Assembly (NCBI RefSeq): GCF_002944405.1
Contig: NZ_CP024310.1
Span: forward strand, 1,488,001 to 1,552,000
Length of the DNA stretch: 64,000 nt
Direction of reading: 5' to 3'
Origin: Sinorhizobium fredii
GTDB taxonomy: Bacteria > Pseudomonadota > Alphaproteobacteria > Rhizobiales > Rhizobiaceae
This document shows positions 1 through 7,344 of this stretch, piece by piece (within the stretch, counting starts at the first letter, position 1; every line of letters begins with the position of its first letter). A model generated the notes under the pieces. The model made no database searches, was not told the origin of the DNA, and worked only from the letters and a program-made list of their open reading frames with translations. Made by a program: the position numbers and the translations under genes.

Positions 1-459
1 CGGGATGTAATCGACGCAATAGAGGATCGGCTCGTCCTTCTGCAGCCGCAGCCTTTCGAGGCGGATGACGCGCTCGCCCTCACCCAGCTTCAGTTGTTCG
101 GCGGTTAGCGCGTCGGGGATTTCTTCGGCAATCGAAAGCACCTTGTTGATGGTCTGGTAGCCGTAGTGCCGCGTCATGTCGGTGACGCTCTCGAACACCG
201 TGATCGGCCTGTCCACCTGGACGGCCGACATGGCCGAAACGAACCGGCCGCGCCCATGCTCCACATAGATGGCGCCATCCTGTTCGAGCAGTTTCAGGGC
301 CTCGCGCAGGGCCGGCCGCGAGATCTTGAAGCGCTGCGTCAGTTGCGCCTCGGTCGGCAGTTTGTCGCCGGGCTTCAGCCCCTCGTCGCGAATCAAATCG
401 GCGATGCGGTCGCGAAGCTGGATGACCAGTGTGCGCGTATCGCGAAGCGGCTCGTCCAA
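1..459 (-). CDS. GntR-family (HutC/UTRA) transcriptional regulator, C-terminus cut by window edge
   Basis: Translation of the minus strand gives an N-terminal winged helix (about residues 8-72, with KLPTEAQLTQRF and SRPALREALKLLEQDG), then the start of a UTRA ligand domain (YQTINKVLSIAEEIP, VIRLERLRLQKDEPILY) that runs off the left edge. The start is a TTG at 457-459 behind a GGAGAGAG ribosome site, and no better ATG or GTG is available. UTRA domains bind small ligands such as sugar phosphates or amino acids. The gene is divergent from the SIS/PfkB operon. A perfect TTGTC-T-GACAA palindrome just upstream recurs in the two other promoters of the cluster, so I infer it is the local repressor, responding to a fructosamine or its phosphate. 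Family is sure; ligand is inference. Confidence 0.85.
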   Translation of the reverse strand, partial: MDEPLRDTRTLVIQLRDRIADLIRDEGLKPGDKLPTEAQLTQRFKISRPALREALKLLEQDGAIYVEHGRGRFVSAMSAVQVDRPITVFESVTDMTRHYGYQTINKVLSIAEEIPDALTAEQLKLGEGERVIRLERLRLQKDEPILYCVDYIP

Positions 460-494
460 TTCTCTCTCCAAAGCGCCCGTAGACTAAGTCTTTC

Positions 495-505
495 TTGTCT
501 GACAA
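495..505. promoter_or_regulatory. putative GntR operator, site 1 (regulator promoter)
   Basis: TTGTCTGACAA is a perfect 5-1-5 palindrome about 36 bp upstream of the regulator's TTG start. Near-identical copies lie at 618-628 and 5831-5841. HutC-type regulators commonly bind TTGT..ACAA palindromes, which fits autoregulation. Confidence 0.55.
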
Positions 506-617
506 ATCCGCCGTGGTCAAGGCCAGGCAATTTCAGCCGGAAGACACGAACCCGAGCAGGGACGATCTACTTTTCTCCGTCACGGCGGCCCTTGACACAA
601 GCTCTCATTGTTGTCAG

Positions 618-628
618 TTGTCTTACAA
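618..628. promoter_or_regulatory. putative GntR operator, site 2 (SIS/PfkB promoter)
   Basis: TTGTCTTACAA differs from site 1 at one base. It lies 44 bp upstream of the SIS gene and about 20 bp downstream of a TTGACA box (592-597) that could be the -35 element, so bound repressor would block initiation. The clear -10 is not obvious. Confidence 0.55.
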
Positions 629-672
629 CATCGCCGCTGCGATGATCGTGGGTGCTTTATCGAGAGAGAACC

Positions 673-1686
673 ATGTTGAATTTCGACGAACAGAGATTTC
701 TTCGCATCCAGTCCGGCGCCGCCGCCCTCGGGCCGCGCCTCGACGCGGTCATCGGGTCCTGCCTCAACAAGGGCGCCGAGAATATCTTCTTTCTGGGTAC
801 CGGCGGCGCAGCCATCTTGATGCAGCCGGCGGTGCAATTGCTGCAGCGAAAATCGCGCTTCCCGGTCTTCAGCGATCTTGCCGCAGAGTTGGTGGTCACC
901 GGCTCGGCCAACCTGACGAAAAAATCGATCGTCGTGATCCCCTCCCTCTCCGGCACGACCAAGGAAAGCGTGGCGCTGCTCGCCAAGGTGAAGGAGATCG
1001 GCGCCACGGTGTTGACGCTCGTCGGCCACGAGGAGACGCCGCTCGGCAAAGGCGGCGACCATGCCTTCGTCAATTTCGCCGAGGACGACACGTCCTGCGA
1101 ATCCTTCTATCTGCAATCGCTCTTCATTGCGCTTTCGATCCTGCGCCACCGCGGCGAGATCGACAATTACGATGAGATCGTCGCGGAACTGCAACAACTC
1201 CCGCAGTTGCTCCTCGGGGTGAAGCGCACCTACGAGGACATGGCGGAGGCCTTTGCCAGGATCCTCGCCGGCTCGGACTATCACATCGTCACCGGCGCGG
1301 GGAACGTCTGGCCCGAGGCCTTCTATTACGGCATGTGCATCCTCGAAGAGATGCAGTGGATCCGCACCCGTCCGGTGCATGCCTCGGACTTCTTCCATGG
1401 CACACTGGAACTCGTCGAAAAGGGCGTCAGCGTCATTCTCTTCAAAGGCGAGGACAGCCTGCGGCCGCTCGCCGACCGCGTCGAGAAATTCGCGCCGGGC
1501 TACACCGACAAGCTGACGGTACTCGATACGGCGCAATTCGACCTGCCCGGCATTTCGCCGGAGGTGCGCGGTCTCGTCTCGCCGATCGTCCTTGCCACGG
1601 TGCTCGAACGGATCAGCGCCCATCTCGAAGTCCTGCGCAACCATCCGCTGACCACGCGGCGCTACTACAAACGCGTTGCCTATTGA
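673..1686 (+). CDS. SIS-domain sugar isomerase, FrlB-like fructosamine-6-phosphate deglycase
   Basis: This 337-residue protein has two SIS modules. The first contains IFFLGTGGAA and the phosphate-binding PSLSGTTKES (about residues 38-105); the second contains YHIVTGAGNVWPEAFYYG and DFFHGTLELVEKGV. It ends in HPLTTRRYYKRVAY, resembling the NPDERRYY tail of FrlB-type deglycases, which are about 340 residues long. FrlB splits fructoselysine 6-phosphate into glucose 6-phosphate and the amino acid. The start is the ATG after GAGAGAGAACC. It is followed 73 bp later by a FrlD-like kinase and faces an amino-acid ABC importer, which supports use of a fructosyl-amino acid. A glucosamine-6-phosphate deaminase-like role is the alternative. 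Confidence 0.8.
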   Translation: MLNFDEQRFLRIQSGAAALGPRLDAVIGSCLNKGAENIFFLGTGGAAILMQPAVQLLQRKSRFPVFSDLAAELVVTGSANLTKKSIVVIPSLSGTTKESVALLAKVKEIGATVLTLVGHEETPLGKGGDHAFVNFAEDDTSCESFYLQSLFIALSILRHRGEIDNYDEIVAELQQLPQLLLGVKRTYEDMAEAFARILAGSDYHIVTGAGNVWPEAFYYGMCILEEMQWIRTRPVHASDFFHGTLELVEKGVSVILFKGEDSLRPLADRVEKFAPGYTDKLTVLDTAQFDLPGISPEVRGLVSPIVLATVLERISAHLEVLRNHPLTTRRYYKRVAY

Positions 1687-1759
1687 GCGGGCAAGCGGCA
1701 CGAGGGGTCGCGCCTGCAACAGCACTCGCACGCCCCTTGCGTGAATCTTAGGGACAGTC

Positions 1760-2572
1760 ATGACCTCCTTCCGCCTTGCCGCCATCGGCGACAACTGCAT
1801 CGATCGGTTTCGTCCGCCGCTGTCCCGGTCCTATGTCGGCGGCAATGCGGTCAATGTTGCCGTGCAGCTCGCGCGGCTCGGTCATCAGTCCTTCTATTTC
1901 GGCGCCGTCGGCCGTGATGGCGACGGCGCAAAGGTGCGCCGCCTGCTCGAGGAACATGCGGTAAGGCTGGATCACCTGCAGGAACGCGACGGCAACACCG
2001 CCTATACGGATATCGACGTGACGCCGGCCGGCGACCGGATCTTCGTTCACGAGGACTTCGGGGTCTGCGCCGGCTATCGGCCGGATCCGGCCGAGCTGGA
2101 AATCCTGAAGACCATGGATCATGTCCATATCGGCTGGCTTGACGATGGCGGCGCGCTGCGCCGCGCGCTCTCGGCGAGAGGTGTCAGCGTCTCGCAGGAC
2201 GTCTCCGTCAACGCCGCGGCCGCTGACCTCGGAGTCGCGGGGCTGTCGATCGCCTTCGGCTCGGCCGGCGAGAACGACGCCGCGGCCGAGCGCCTCGCCG
2301 CCGATTTCCTGGCACGCGGTGCCCGCCTCGCCGTGGTGACGCGCGGTAGTCGCGGCTCGCTTGCGAGCGACGGCAGGGAGCAAGCCACGGCCGGCATCCG
2401 TCCCGTCGAGGTCGTCGATACGACGGGCGCCGGCGACAGTTTCATCGCCGGCTTCATCGCGGCCCGGATGGAAGGCCGGTCGCTTGCGGAATGCCTGCAG
2501 GCCGGACGCGATCTCGCCTCCCTCACCTGCGCCCATATCGGCGGCTTCCCGCAGGCGCCGCAGCCGCTCTGA
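1760..2572 (+). CDS. PfkB-family sugar kinase, FrlD-like fructosamine 6-kinase
   Basis: This 270-residue kinase has the ribokinase-fold marks: the N-terminal IGDNCID strand, the substrate-binding GGNAVNVAVQLARLG motif (about residue 27), and the C-terminal DTTGAGDSFIAGF anion hole with catalytic Asp (about residues 222-234). The IGDNC start, the GGNAVNVAV motif and the length match fructoselysine 6-kinase FrlD (about 261 residues) better than ribokinases or fructokinases, which usually exceed 300. Role inferred: ATP-dependent 6-phosphorylation of an imported fructosyl-amino acid, whose product the upstream SIS enzyme would cleave. It is probably cotranscribed with that gene. The exact amino-acid partner of the sugar cannot be told. 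Confidence 0.8.
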   Translation: MTSFRLAAIGDNCIDRFRPPLSRSYVGGNAVNVAVQLARLGHQSFYFGAVGRDGDGAKVRRLLEEHAVRLDHLQERDGNTAYTDIDVTPAGDRIFVHEDFGVCAGYRPDPAELEILKTMDHVHIGWLDDGGALRRALSARGVSVSQDVSVNAAAADLGVAGLSIAFGSAGENDAAAERLAADFLARGARLAVVTRGSRGSLASDGREQATAGIRPVEVVDTTGAGDSFIAGFIAARMEGRSLAECLQAGRDLASLTCAHIGGFPQAPQPL

Positions 2573-2617
2573 GTTTCAAGCCTCGCCTAAACGCGTTTCG
2601 AGCGGCGCGCAGTCGCA

Positions 2618-3589
2618 TCAGCGAACATCGAAGCGGCCGAACCGGGCTTCGATGCGGGATTGGAAATATTCCAGGCAGACCGAGAGAAGCCAGTAGATCA
2701 TCGAGGCGGTGATCAGCATCTCGATATGACGGAACTCCGTCTGTCCCTGGGTGCGGGCAAGATACATCAGCTCCCAGACCCCGACGACCGATACGAGCGA
2801 GGAATCCTTCAGCATGGCGATGAATTGGTTGCCGGTCGGCGGGATGATGACGCGCATTGCCTGCGGCAGGATCACCAGCCCCATGGTCTGGGCGGGACTG
2901 AGCCCCAGCGCCGTCGCGCCCTCGGTCTGGCCGCGCGGGATGCTCTCGATGCCGGCCCGGAAAATCTCGGTCATATAGGCGCCGTAGCAGAGCGAAAGGG
3001 CGAGAATACCGGCAGGCACCGCACTGATGACGTAGCCGACCTGAGGCAGGCCGAGATAGATGATATAGATCTGCATTAACAGCGGCAGGCCGCGAAACAG
3101 CGAGGTATAGAAGGTCGCAAGACCGTAGATGACGCCATTCTTCGACAGTTTCGCTATCGCCCCGGCCAGCGCGATGACGGTGGCGACGGCGATCGAGATC
3201 ACCGATATGTAGAGCGTCGTGACGACGCCCTGCGAGACCAGGAAGCCGATCTTCTTGGCGATGAAGGCGAAGGACAGGTCGAAAGAATAGAAGAACAGCA
3301 TCAGCAGCGCGAAGAGCTCAAGCCAGACCCCAACCACCTGCCAGTGGCGCGGCAGCTGGCGCAGCGCCTTCCAGTTCACTGCCGCCGTGAGGGCAATCAT
3401 CGATGCGCTGAGGAATTGCCCGAGCGCGGGATGGGCGGCGAGCCAGTCGGAAGCGGCCGGCAGCAGATGCCCGATCCAGGTCGGACTGATGCCGAGGCCG
3501 TAGATGCCGAGCGTGACGAGCGCCAGCATCAGCAGAAGGCCGGTGCGCCGCGCCGCGTCCGGGTAAGTCAGTACCAAGCGACCAATCAT
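2618..3589 (-). CDS. polar amino-acid type ABC transporter permease (HisM/GlnP family) with N-terminal extension
   Basis: The C-terminal 220 residues are a standard HAAT permease: a QGVVTTLYISVIS entry helix, the GLPLLMQIYIIYLGLP segment, and the EAA loop GATALGLSPAQTMGLVILPQA that contacts the ATPase. About 100 extra residues precede this, with two or three more membrane segments (GLLLMLALVTLGIYGLGI, FLSASMIALTAAVNW). I placed the start at the ATG at 3589 because GAGAGGTTTCG precedes it; the frame stays open further upstream but there overlaps the oxidoreductase gene. It lies 17 bp after the FAD oxidoreductase gene in the operon binding protein - oxidoreductase - permease. No ATPase gene for this transporter is in the window. 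Confidence 0.88.
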   Translation of the reverse strand: MIGRLVLTYPDAARRTGLLLMLALVTLGIYGLGISPTWIGHLLPAASDWLAAHPALGQFLSASMIALTAAVNWKALRQLPRHWQVVGVWLELFALLMLFFYSFDLSFAFIAKKIGFLVSQGVVTTLYISVISIAVATVIALAGAIAKLSKNGVIYGLATFYTSLFRGLPLLMQIYIIYLGLPQVGYVISAVPAGILALSLCYGAYMTEIFRAGIESIPRGQTEGATALGLSPAQTMGLVILPQAMRVIIPPTGNQFIAMLKDSSLVSVVGVWELMYLARTQGQTEFRHIEMLITASMIYWLLSVCLEYFQSRIEARFGRFDVR

Positions 3590-3606
3590 CGAAACCTCTC
3601 CGGCGT

Positions 3607-4887
3607 TCAGGCAGCGCGCTCGCGCCACCAGTCCTGGGCCTGCAATTTCCAGTAGGTGAGCTGCGCCACGGCAAGGCCGGCATAGCCGCCGGCCCAGACG
3701 AGCCCGAAGGACTTGAAGAGCTTGTAACGGTCGGACTGGCCGAGGATCGCCTCCGCAACGAGCTTCCCGCCGATCGCCGTCGTGTTGAGTCCGTGGCCGC
3801 CGAAGGCGGTGCAGTGCCATACGCCCGGCTGCATCTCGCCGATCTGTGGCATCAGATGGCGGGCATAGGACATGAGGCCGGACCAGGCGAGCTCGGTCTT
3901 CAGTTCTTTCAGTTGCGGATAGGTTCCGACCATCTCGCATCGCAACTCCCGGGCGAGAGCCGCCGGCGAAGCCGCCCTTGTGGTGATCCGTCCGCCCCAC
4001 AACAGCCGCTTGCCGCCGTCGACCAGCCGGTAATAGTCGCCGGCCCGGCGGTTGTCGCCGACCGCGTCGTCGGTGGCGATCGCCGTGCGGATGAGCTCCG
4101 GCGCTTCCTCGCTCAGCATCACATAGGTGGCGATCGGCAGGAAGGCGCGTTTCAGCGGGCCATGCAGCCGGCCGCTATAGCCTCCGGTGGTGAAGACGAC
4201 CTGACGGGCCTTGACCTTGCCGCGAATCGTCTGGACGGTTTTCTCGGCCGCGCCGAGAGCCGTCGCTATTGCGGCCGACCGCTCGTAGATCCGCCCGCCG
4301 AGACGCTCGACCTCGTCCGCGATGCCGCGGAGATAGTTCAACGGGTGCATGTGAAAGGCGCGGCCGTCCCTGAGGCCGTGGAAGTAGCGCTTCGACTTCA
4401 GGACCGAACGCACCTGGTCGGTGTCGAGATAGTCGAGCGCGTAGCCATAGGCGCGCTTCATCTCGTCCGCATGCGCTTTCAGGCTCATGCCATCGTCATA
4501 GCGCAGCACGCTGACGAGGCCAGGCTGCGGACGGGCGCCGTCGATCTTCAGCTGCTCGATCGTCTCGCGGACGAAATCGACCCCCTCGATCGACAGGTGA
4601 TGCAGCTGCCGAGCCGCCTCGGCTCCTACGCGCCTGGCGATCTCCGCACTGCCGGTGGCAAAGCCCGGGCTGACGAAGCCGCCGTTGCGGCCCGAGGCGC
4701 CGAAGCCTATGCATTCGGCCTCCAGCACGATTACCGATTGGCCGGCGAGGGCAAGCTGCAGCGCTGTTGTCAGACCAGCAAGGCCGCCGCCGATGATGAC
4801 GGTGTCGCATTCGACCGCTTCGGACAGAACTGGTCTGACCTTCGTATCGGCCATTGTCTTTCGGTAATAGGTATCGGGATAGGACAT
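3607..4887 (-). CDS. FAD-dependent oxidoreductase of the DAO family (PuuB/OrdL-like)
   Basis: This 426-residue flavoprotein has the dinucleotide-binding motif VIIGGGLAGLTTALQLA (about residue 33), the FAD contact GFGASGRNGGFVSPG, and a C-terminal FGGHGLNTTAIGG flavin loop. The opening SYPDTYYRKT is typical of gamma-glutamylputrescine oxidase-like proteins. Such enzymes oxidise secondary or primary amines to imine plus H2O2. Between a binding protein and a permease and opposite the FrlB/FrlD pair, it may deglycate or oxidise an N-substituted amino acid as amadoriases do; that is inference. A GTG at 4908 would add seven residues; neither start has a strong ribosome site. Confidence 0.85.
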   Translation of the reverse strand: MSYPDTYYRKTMADTKVRPVLSEAVECDTVIIGGGLAGLTTALQLALAGQSVIVLEAECIGFGASGRNGGFVSPGFATGSAEIARRVGAEAARQLHHLSIEGVDFVRETIEQLKIDGARPQPGLVSVLRYDDGMSLKAHADEMKRAYGYALDYLDTDQVRSVLKSKRYFHGLRDGRAFHMHPLNYLRGIADEVERLGGRIYERSAAIATALGAAEKTVQTIRGKVKARQVVFTTGGYSGRLHGPLKRAFLPIATYVMLSEEAPELIRTAIATDDAVGDNRRAGDYYRLVDGGKRLLWGGRITTRAASPAALARELRCEMVGTYPQLKELKTELAWSGLMSYARHLMPQIGEMQPGVWHCTAFGGHGLNTTAIGGKLVAEAILGQSDRYKLFKSFGLVWAGGYAGLAVAQLTYWKLQAQDWWRERAA

Positions 4888-4918
4888 GGTCACCCGCGGA
4901 TCGCTCACATGGACAGGG

Positions 4919-4946
4919 CTGCGGGCGGTTTGGCCGCCGCCCGCAG
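4919..4946 (-). terminator. intercistronic hairpin after the binding-protein gene
   Basis: CTGCGGGCGG and CCGCCCGCAG form a perfect 10-bp stem with an 8-nt loop in the 66-bp gap between the binding-protein stop and the oxidoreductase start. There is no U-tract. Hairpins here commonly protect the upstream message, so that binding protein is made in excess of membrane subunits. Confidence 0.6.
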
Positions 4947-4953
4947 ATAAGGA

Positions 4954-5781
4954 TCAGTCGGCGCTATAATCCTTGCCGTACCATTTGGTGGTGAGCGTTG
5001 CGAGCGTGCCATCCTTCTTCATCTCGGCGAGGATCTCACCGATCTTCCTGGTCCAGTCCGGATCGACCTTCTCGGCAATCACCACCAGCGGTTCCCTGAA
5101 GGCGTATTCGCCATCGAGAACGCGAAGCGGATAGCCGTTCTTGATGGCGTTCATGGCGGTCTGTTCCGGCGCGATGACGGCGTCGAGCCGCACGCCGTTG
5201 CCGAGGCGCAGATCGTCGAAGGGCAGCATGGAATCCGCAAAGGTGCGGATCTCGCCGGGCTCGAGCTTGTACTCGACCGGCGGAAGACCGGGTGCGTCGA
5301 TCTCGAGCTGACGGCGAATGAAGTCCTCGGATGTCGTCGCGGTCTCGACGCCGATGATCTTGCCGTTCAGATCGGCGACGGACTTCGCCGGACTGTCCTT
5401 GTGGAGAACATAGACATAGGGGCTGTAGTAATAGATGCCGGCGAAGTCGATCACCTGGGCGCGCGCCTTGGTCGGGGTGACGGAACCGACGCCGAGATCG
5501 TAGCGACCCTGCCAGCGGCCGCCGGTCAGCGTTGCCCAGTCGGGCGTCTCGAAGCTGATTTCGACGCCGAGCCGCTTGGCGATCTCCTTCGAAACGTCGA
5601 TGTCGAAACCGACCATCTCGTTATTGTCGTCGAGATAGCTCTGGGGTGGCCAGCCGCTGTTGGTGGCAACGACCATGGCCTTCTTGTCCATGACCCGTTC
5701 GAGCGTTTCGCCCGCCTCGGCGGTGGTCACGAAGGCCCATGCGGCAGCGCCGATGGCGAGCTTGGCAAACAGTTTTCTCAC
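4954..5781 (-). CDS. amino-acid ABC transporter substrate-binding protein (SBP_bac_3)
   Basis: This 275-residue periplasmic protein starts at a GTG with a textbook AGGAGG seven bases ahead, giving a Sec signal peptide (KLFAKLAIGAAAWAFVTTAEA). The mature part has the family 3 features MVVATNSGWPPQSYLDDNNEMVGFDIDV, the ligand-clamp region WATLTGGRWQGRYDLGVGSVT and a second lobe with GKIIGVETATTSEDF. It is the first gene of the operon and carries a putative GntR operator about 50 bp upstream. It probably delivers a fructosyl-amino acid or another modified amino acid. Confidence 0.9.
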   Translation of the reverse strand: MRKLFAKLAIGAAAWAFVTTAEAGETLERVMDKKAMVVATNSGWPPQSYLDDNNEMVGFDIDVSKEIAKRLGVEISFETPDWATLTGGRWQGRYDLGVGSVTPTKARAQVIDFAGIYYYSPYVYVLHKDSPAKSVADLNGKIIGVETATTSEDFIRRQLEIDAPGLPPVEYKLEPGEIRTFADSMLPFDDLRLGNGVRLDAVIAPEQTAMNAIKNGYPLRVLDGEYAFREPLVVIAEKVDPDWTRKIGEILAEMKKDGTLATLTTKWYGKDYSAD

Positions 5782-5830
5782 GCAATCCTCCTGTTCAAAT
5801 CGATCAGTCGAAAGTTCCCGTTTATGTAAG

Positions 5831-5841
5831 ATGTCTGACAA
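5831..5841. promoter_or_regulatory. putative GntR operator, site 3 (importer promoter)
   Basis: ATGTCTGACAA matches the palindrome at 495-505 in 10 of 11 bases, lies 49 bp upstream of the binding-protein start and is followed by CTG as site 2 is preceded by CAG. It would place the importer operon under the same regulator as the SIS/PfkB operon. Confidence 0.5.
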
Positions 5842-5978
5842 CTGAATTTGCAGGAGCCAGAGATCGGCTGTCAAGACCGAAGGGCTGCCTCTACTCATGA
5901 AACGAAGTGATGAGACCATGCGTATTGGTGATGGCAGGGCGGGGATGCGCGGCAGACGCCTGTGCCTGAAAGTGGCCC

Positions 5979-7316
5979 TTACGACGCTGGCCGCCCGTCC
6001 CGGATCATCGCGAAATAGTCGTCCAGGCCCACCTGGCCGCCTTTCAGCGCCACCTCAATGTCGTCGATCGACAGGTCGCCGCTGTGGGCGGTGCAGAGCG
6101 GCGAACCGGGCGACTGCGGGAGCGGCAGGCGCAAGGTCAGCGCGTCCACCGAAAGCTGCCCCAGCGCGTGGCTCGAGGTGTCGCCGCCGGCGATGACGGC
6201 GCGGCGAAGGCCCGCCCGTTTCACCAGTTCCTTGAGGAGCAGGCCGAGCCGCTCGCTGATCCGGTGGCGCGAGCCGTCCTCCAGGCCGATGGCATTGCCG
6301 CGATCACTCGAAGGCCCGAGCGCCGTGTAGAATATAACACTCCGCCCCTCCTGCAGAACCCTCAGGCCGCGCGCTATCGCCTCCTCGAGCGCAGCGCCGC
6401 TGTCGGCCGCGGCCAGCACGAGCGGATCGACGCCGATGCCGTCAAACCCGTTCTGAAGAGCATGGCGGATCTGGCGCTCGGTGGTCGGCGAGACGCTGCC
6501 GGAGACCACGGCAATCCGGTCGACGGGACCGGGAGCCGTGAAGACCGGCGCTTCGCCGATGAGCCCCAGCCTCTGCCACTCGCGGACGAGCGCATATTCC
6601 ACACCCGAGGAGCCGCAGGCGAACTGGCCGCCGGCACAGCGCTTGCGCCAGAGCTGCCGCCCGACGGCGGCCTGGCTCTCGGCGCCCGCGACATCGAGGA
6701 GGACGATGTCCTTCCCCTCGGAGAAGGCGAAATCGGTGACCGCGTCGGCGTCTGCCGATGCGAGCTGGGCGATGTCCACCAGCCCCGTCCTCAGCGACGT
6801 CTGCCGCGACAGATGCAGGCGAATGTCTGCCTCATCCATGGGCGTTACCGGATGCCGGCTCATCACCGGATGACGGTCGATGCGGTAGGTCTCGCCGCGA
6901 AAGGCGGCGAAGAGATTGCCGAAGCTCGTGTAGCGGCGGATCTCAGGAGCGCCGAGCACCAGCGGCACCGGCGCCTTGCCGAAAATTTCGCGGCCGATCT
7001 CGATCGCCTTGCCGATATTGCCGACCGCCGGGCTGGAATCGAAGGTTGAGCAGACCTTGTAATGGGCGATCAGCGCCTGAAGCGACTTCAGCCAGGCGAA
7101 GGCCGAGGGGAGATGCTCTGCCATCCAATCCGGTGTCTGGCTGCGGCTGGTGCCGGCAAGGCCGAAAGCACGGCAATGGGCGAAACGTTCGAGCAGCGCC
7201 GCCTCCGGGATCTTGAGGAACAGGGCCGTTTCGACGCCATGCGAGGAGAGCGCCTCCATGACGTCGGTGGAGCCGGTCAGGTCGTCGCCGTAGTAGCTCA
7301 GCAATGGTGTCTGCAT
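5979..7316 (-). CDS. oiaK: four-carbon acid sugar kinase family (DUF1537), 3-oxo-isoapionate kinase
   Basis: This 445-residue protein opens with LLSYYGDDLTGSTDVMEAL, the substrate-binding N-terminus of the DUF1537 kinases, and has the C-terminal nucleotide-binding domain with AVVSGSVSPTTERQI, VIFYTALGPSSDRGNAIG and RAVIAGGDTSSHALGQL. In the described D-apiose pathway OiaK phosphorylates 3-oxo-isoapionate, and the product goes to the RuBisCO-like OiaX. The oiaX-like gene lies just 28 bp upstream on the same strand, and the other pathway enzymes follow within 10 kb. The start is the ATG at 7316, giving the usual family length; the frame is open for 31 more codons upstream but these lie in the intergenic gap and the end of oiaX. 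Confidence 0.88.
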   Translation of the reverse strand: MQTPLLSYYGDDLTGSTDVMEALSSHGVETALFLKIPEAALLERFAHCRAFGLAGTSRSQTPDWMAEHLPSAFAWLKSLQALIAHYKVCSTFDSSPAVGNIGKAIEIGREIFGKAPVPLVLGAPEIRRYTSFGNLFAAFRGETYRIDRHPVMSRHPVTPMDEADIRLHLSRQTSLRTGLVDIAQLASADADAVTDFAFSEGKDIVLLDVAGAESQAAVGRQLWRKRCAGGQFACGSSGVEYALVREWQRLGLIGEAPVFTAPGPVDRIAVVSGSVSPTTERQIRHALQNGFDGIGVDPLVLAAADSGAALEEAIARGLRVLQEGRSVIFYTALGPSSDRGNAIGLEDGSRHRISERLGLLLKELVKRAGLRRAVIAGGDTSSHALGQLSVDALTLRLPLPQSPGSPLCTAHSGDLSIDDIEVALKGGQVGLDDYFAMIRDGRPAS

Positions 7317-7344
7317 GCGCGCCCTCCGTGGATCATCGATGTGT

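Noticed and set aside
580..1800. 406-codon open frame on the minus strand over the SIS gene
   Set aside because: Composition is of the shadow type and the plus-strand SIS protein has all family motifs.
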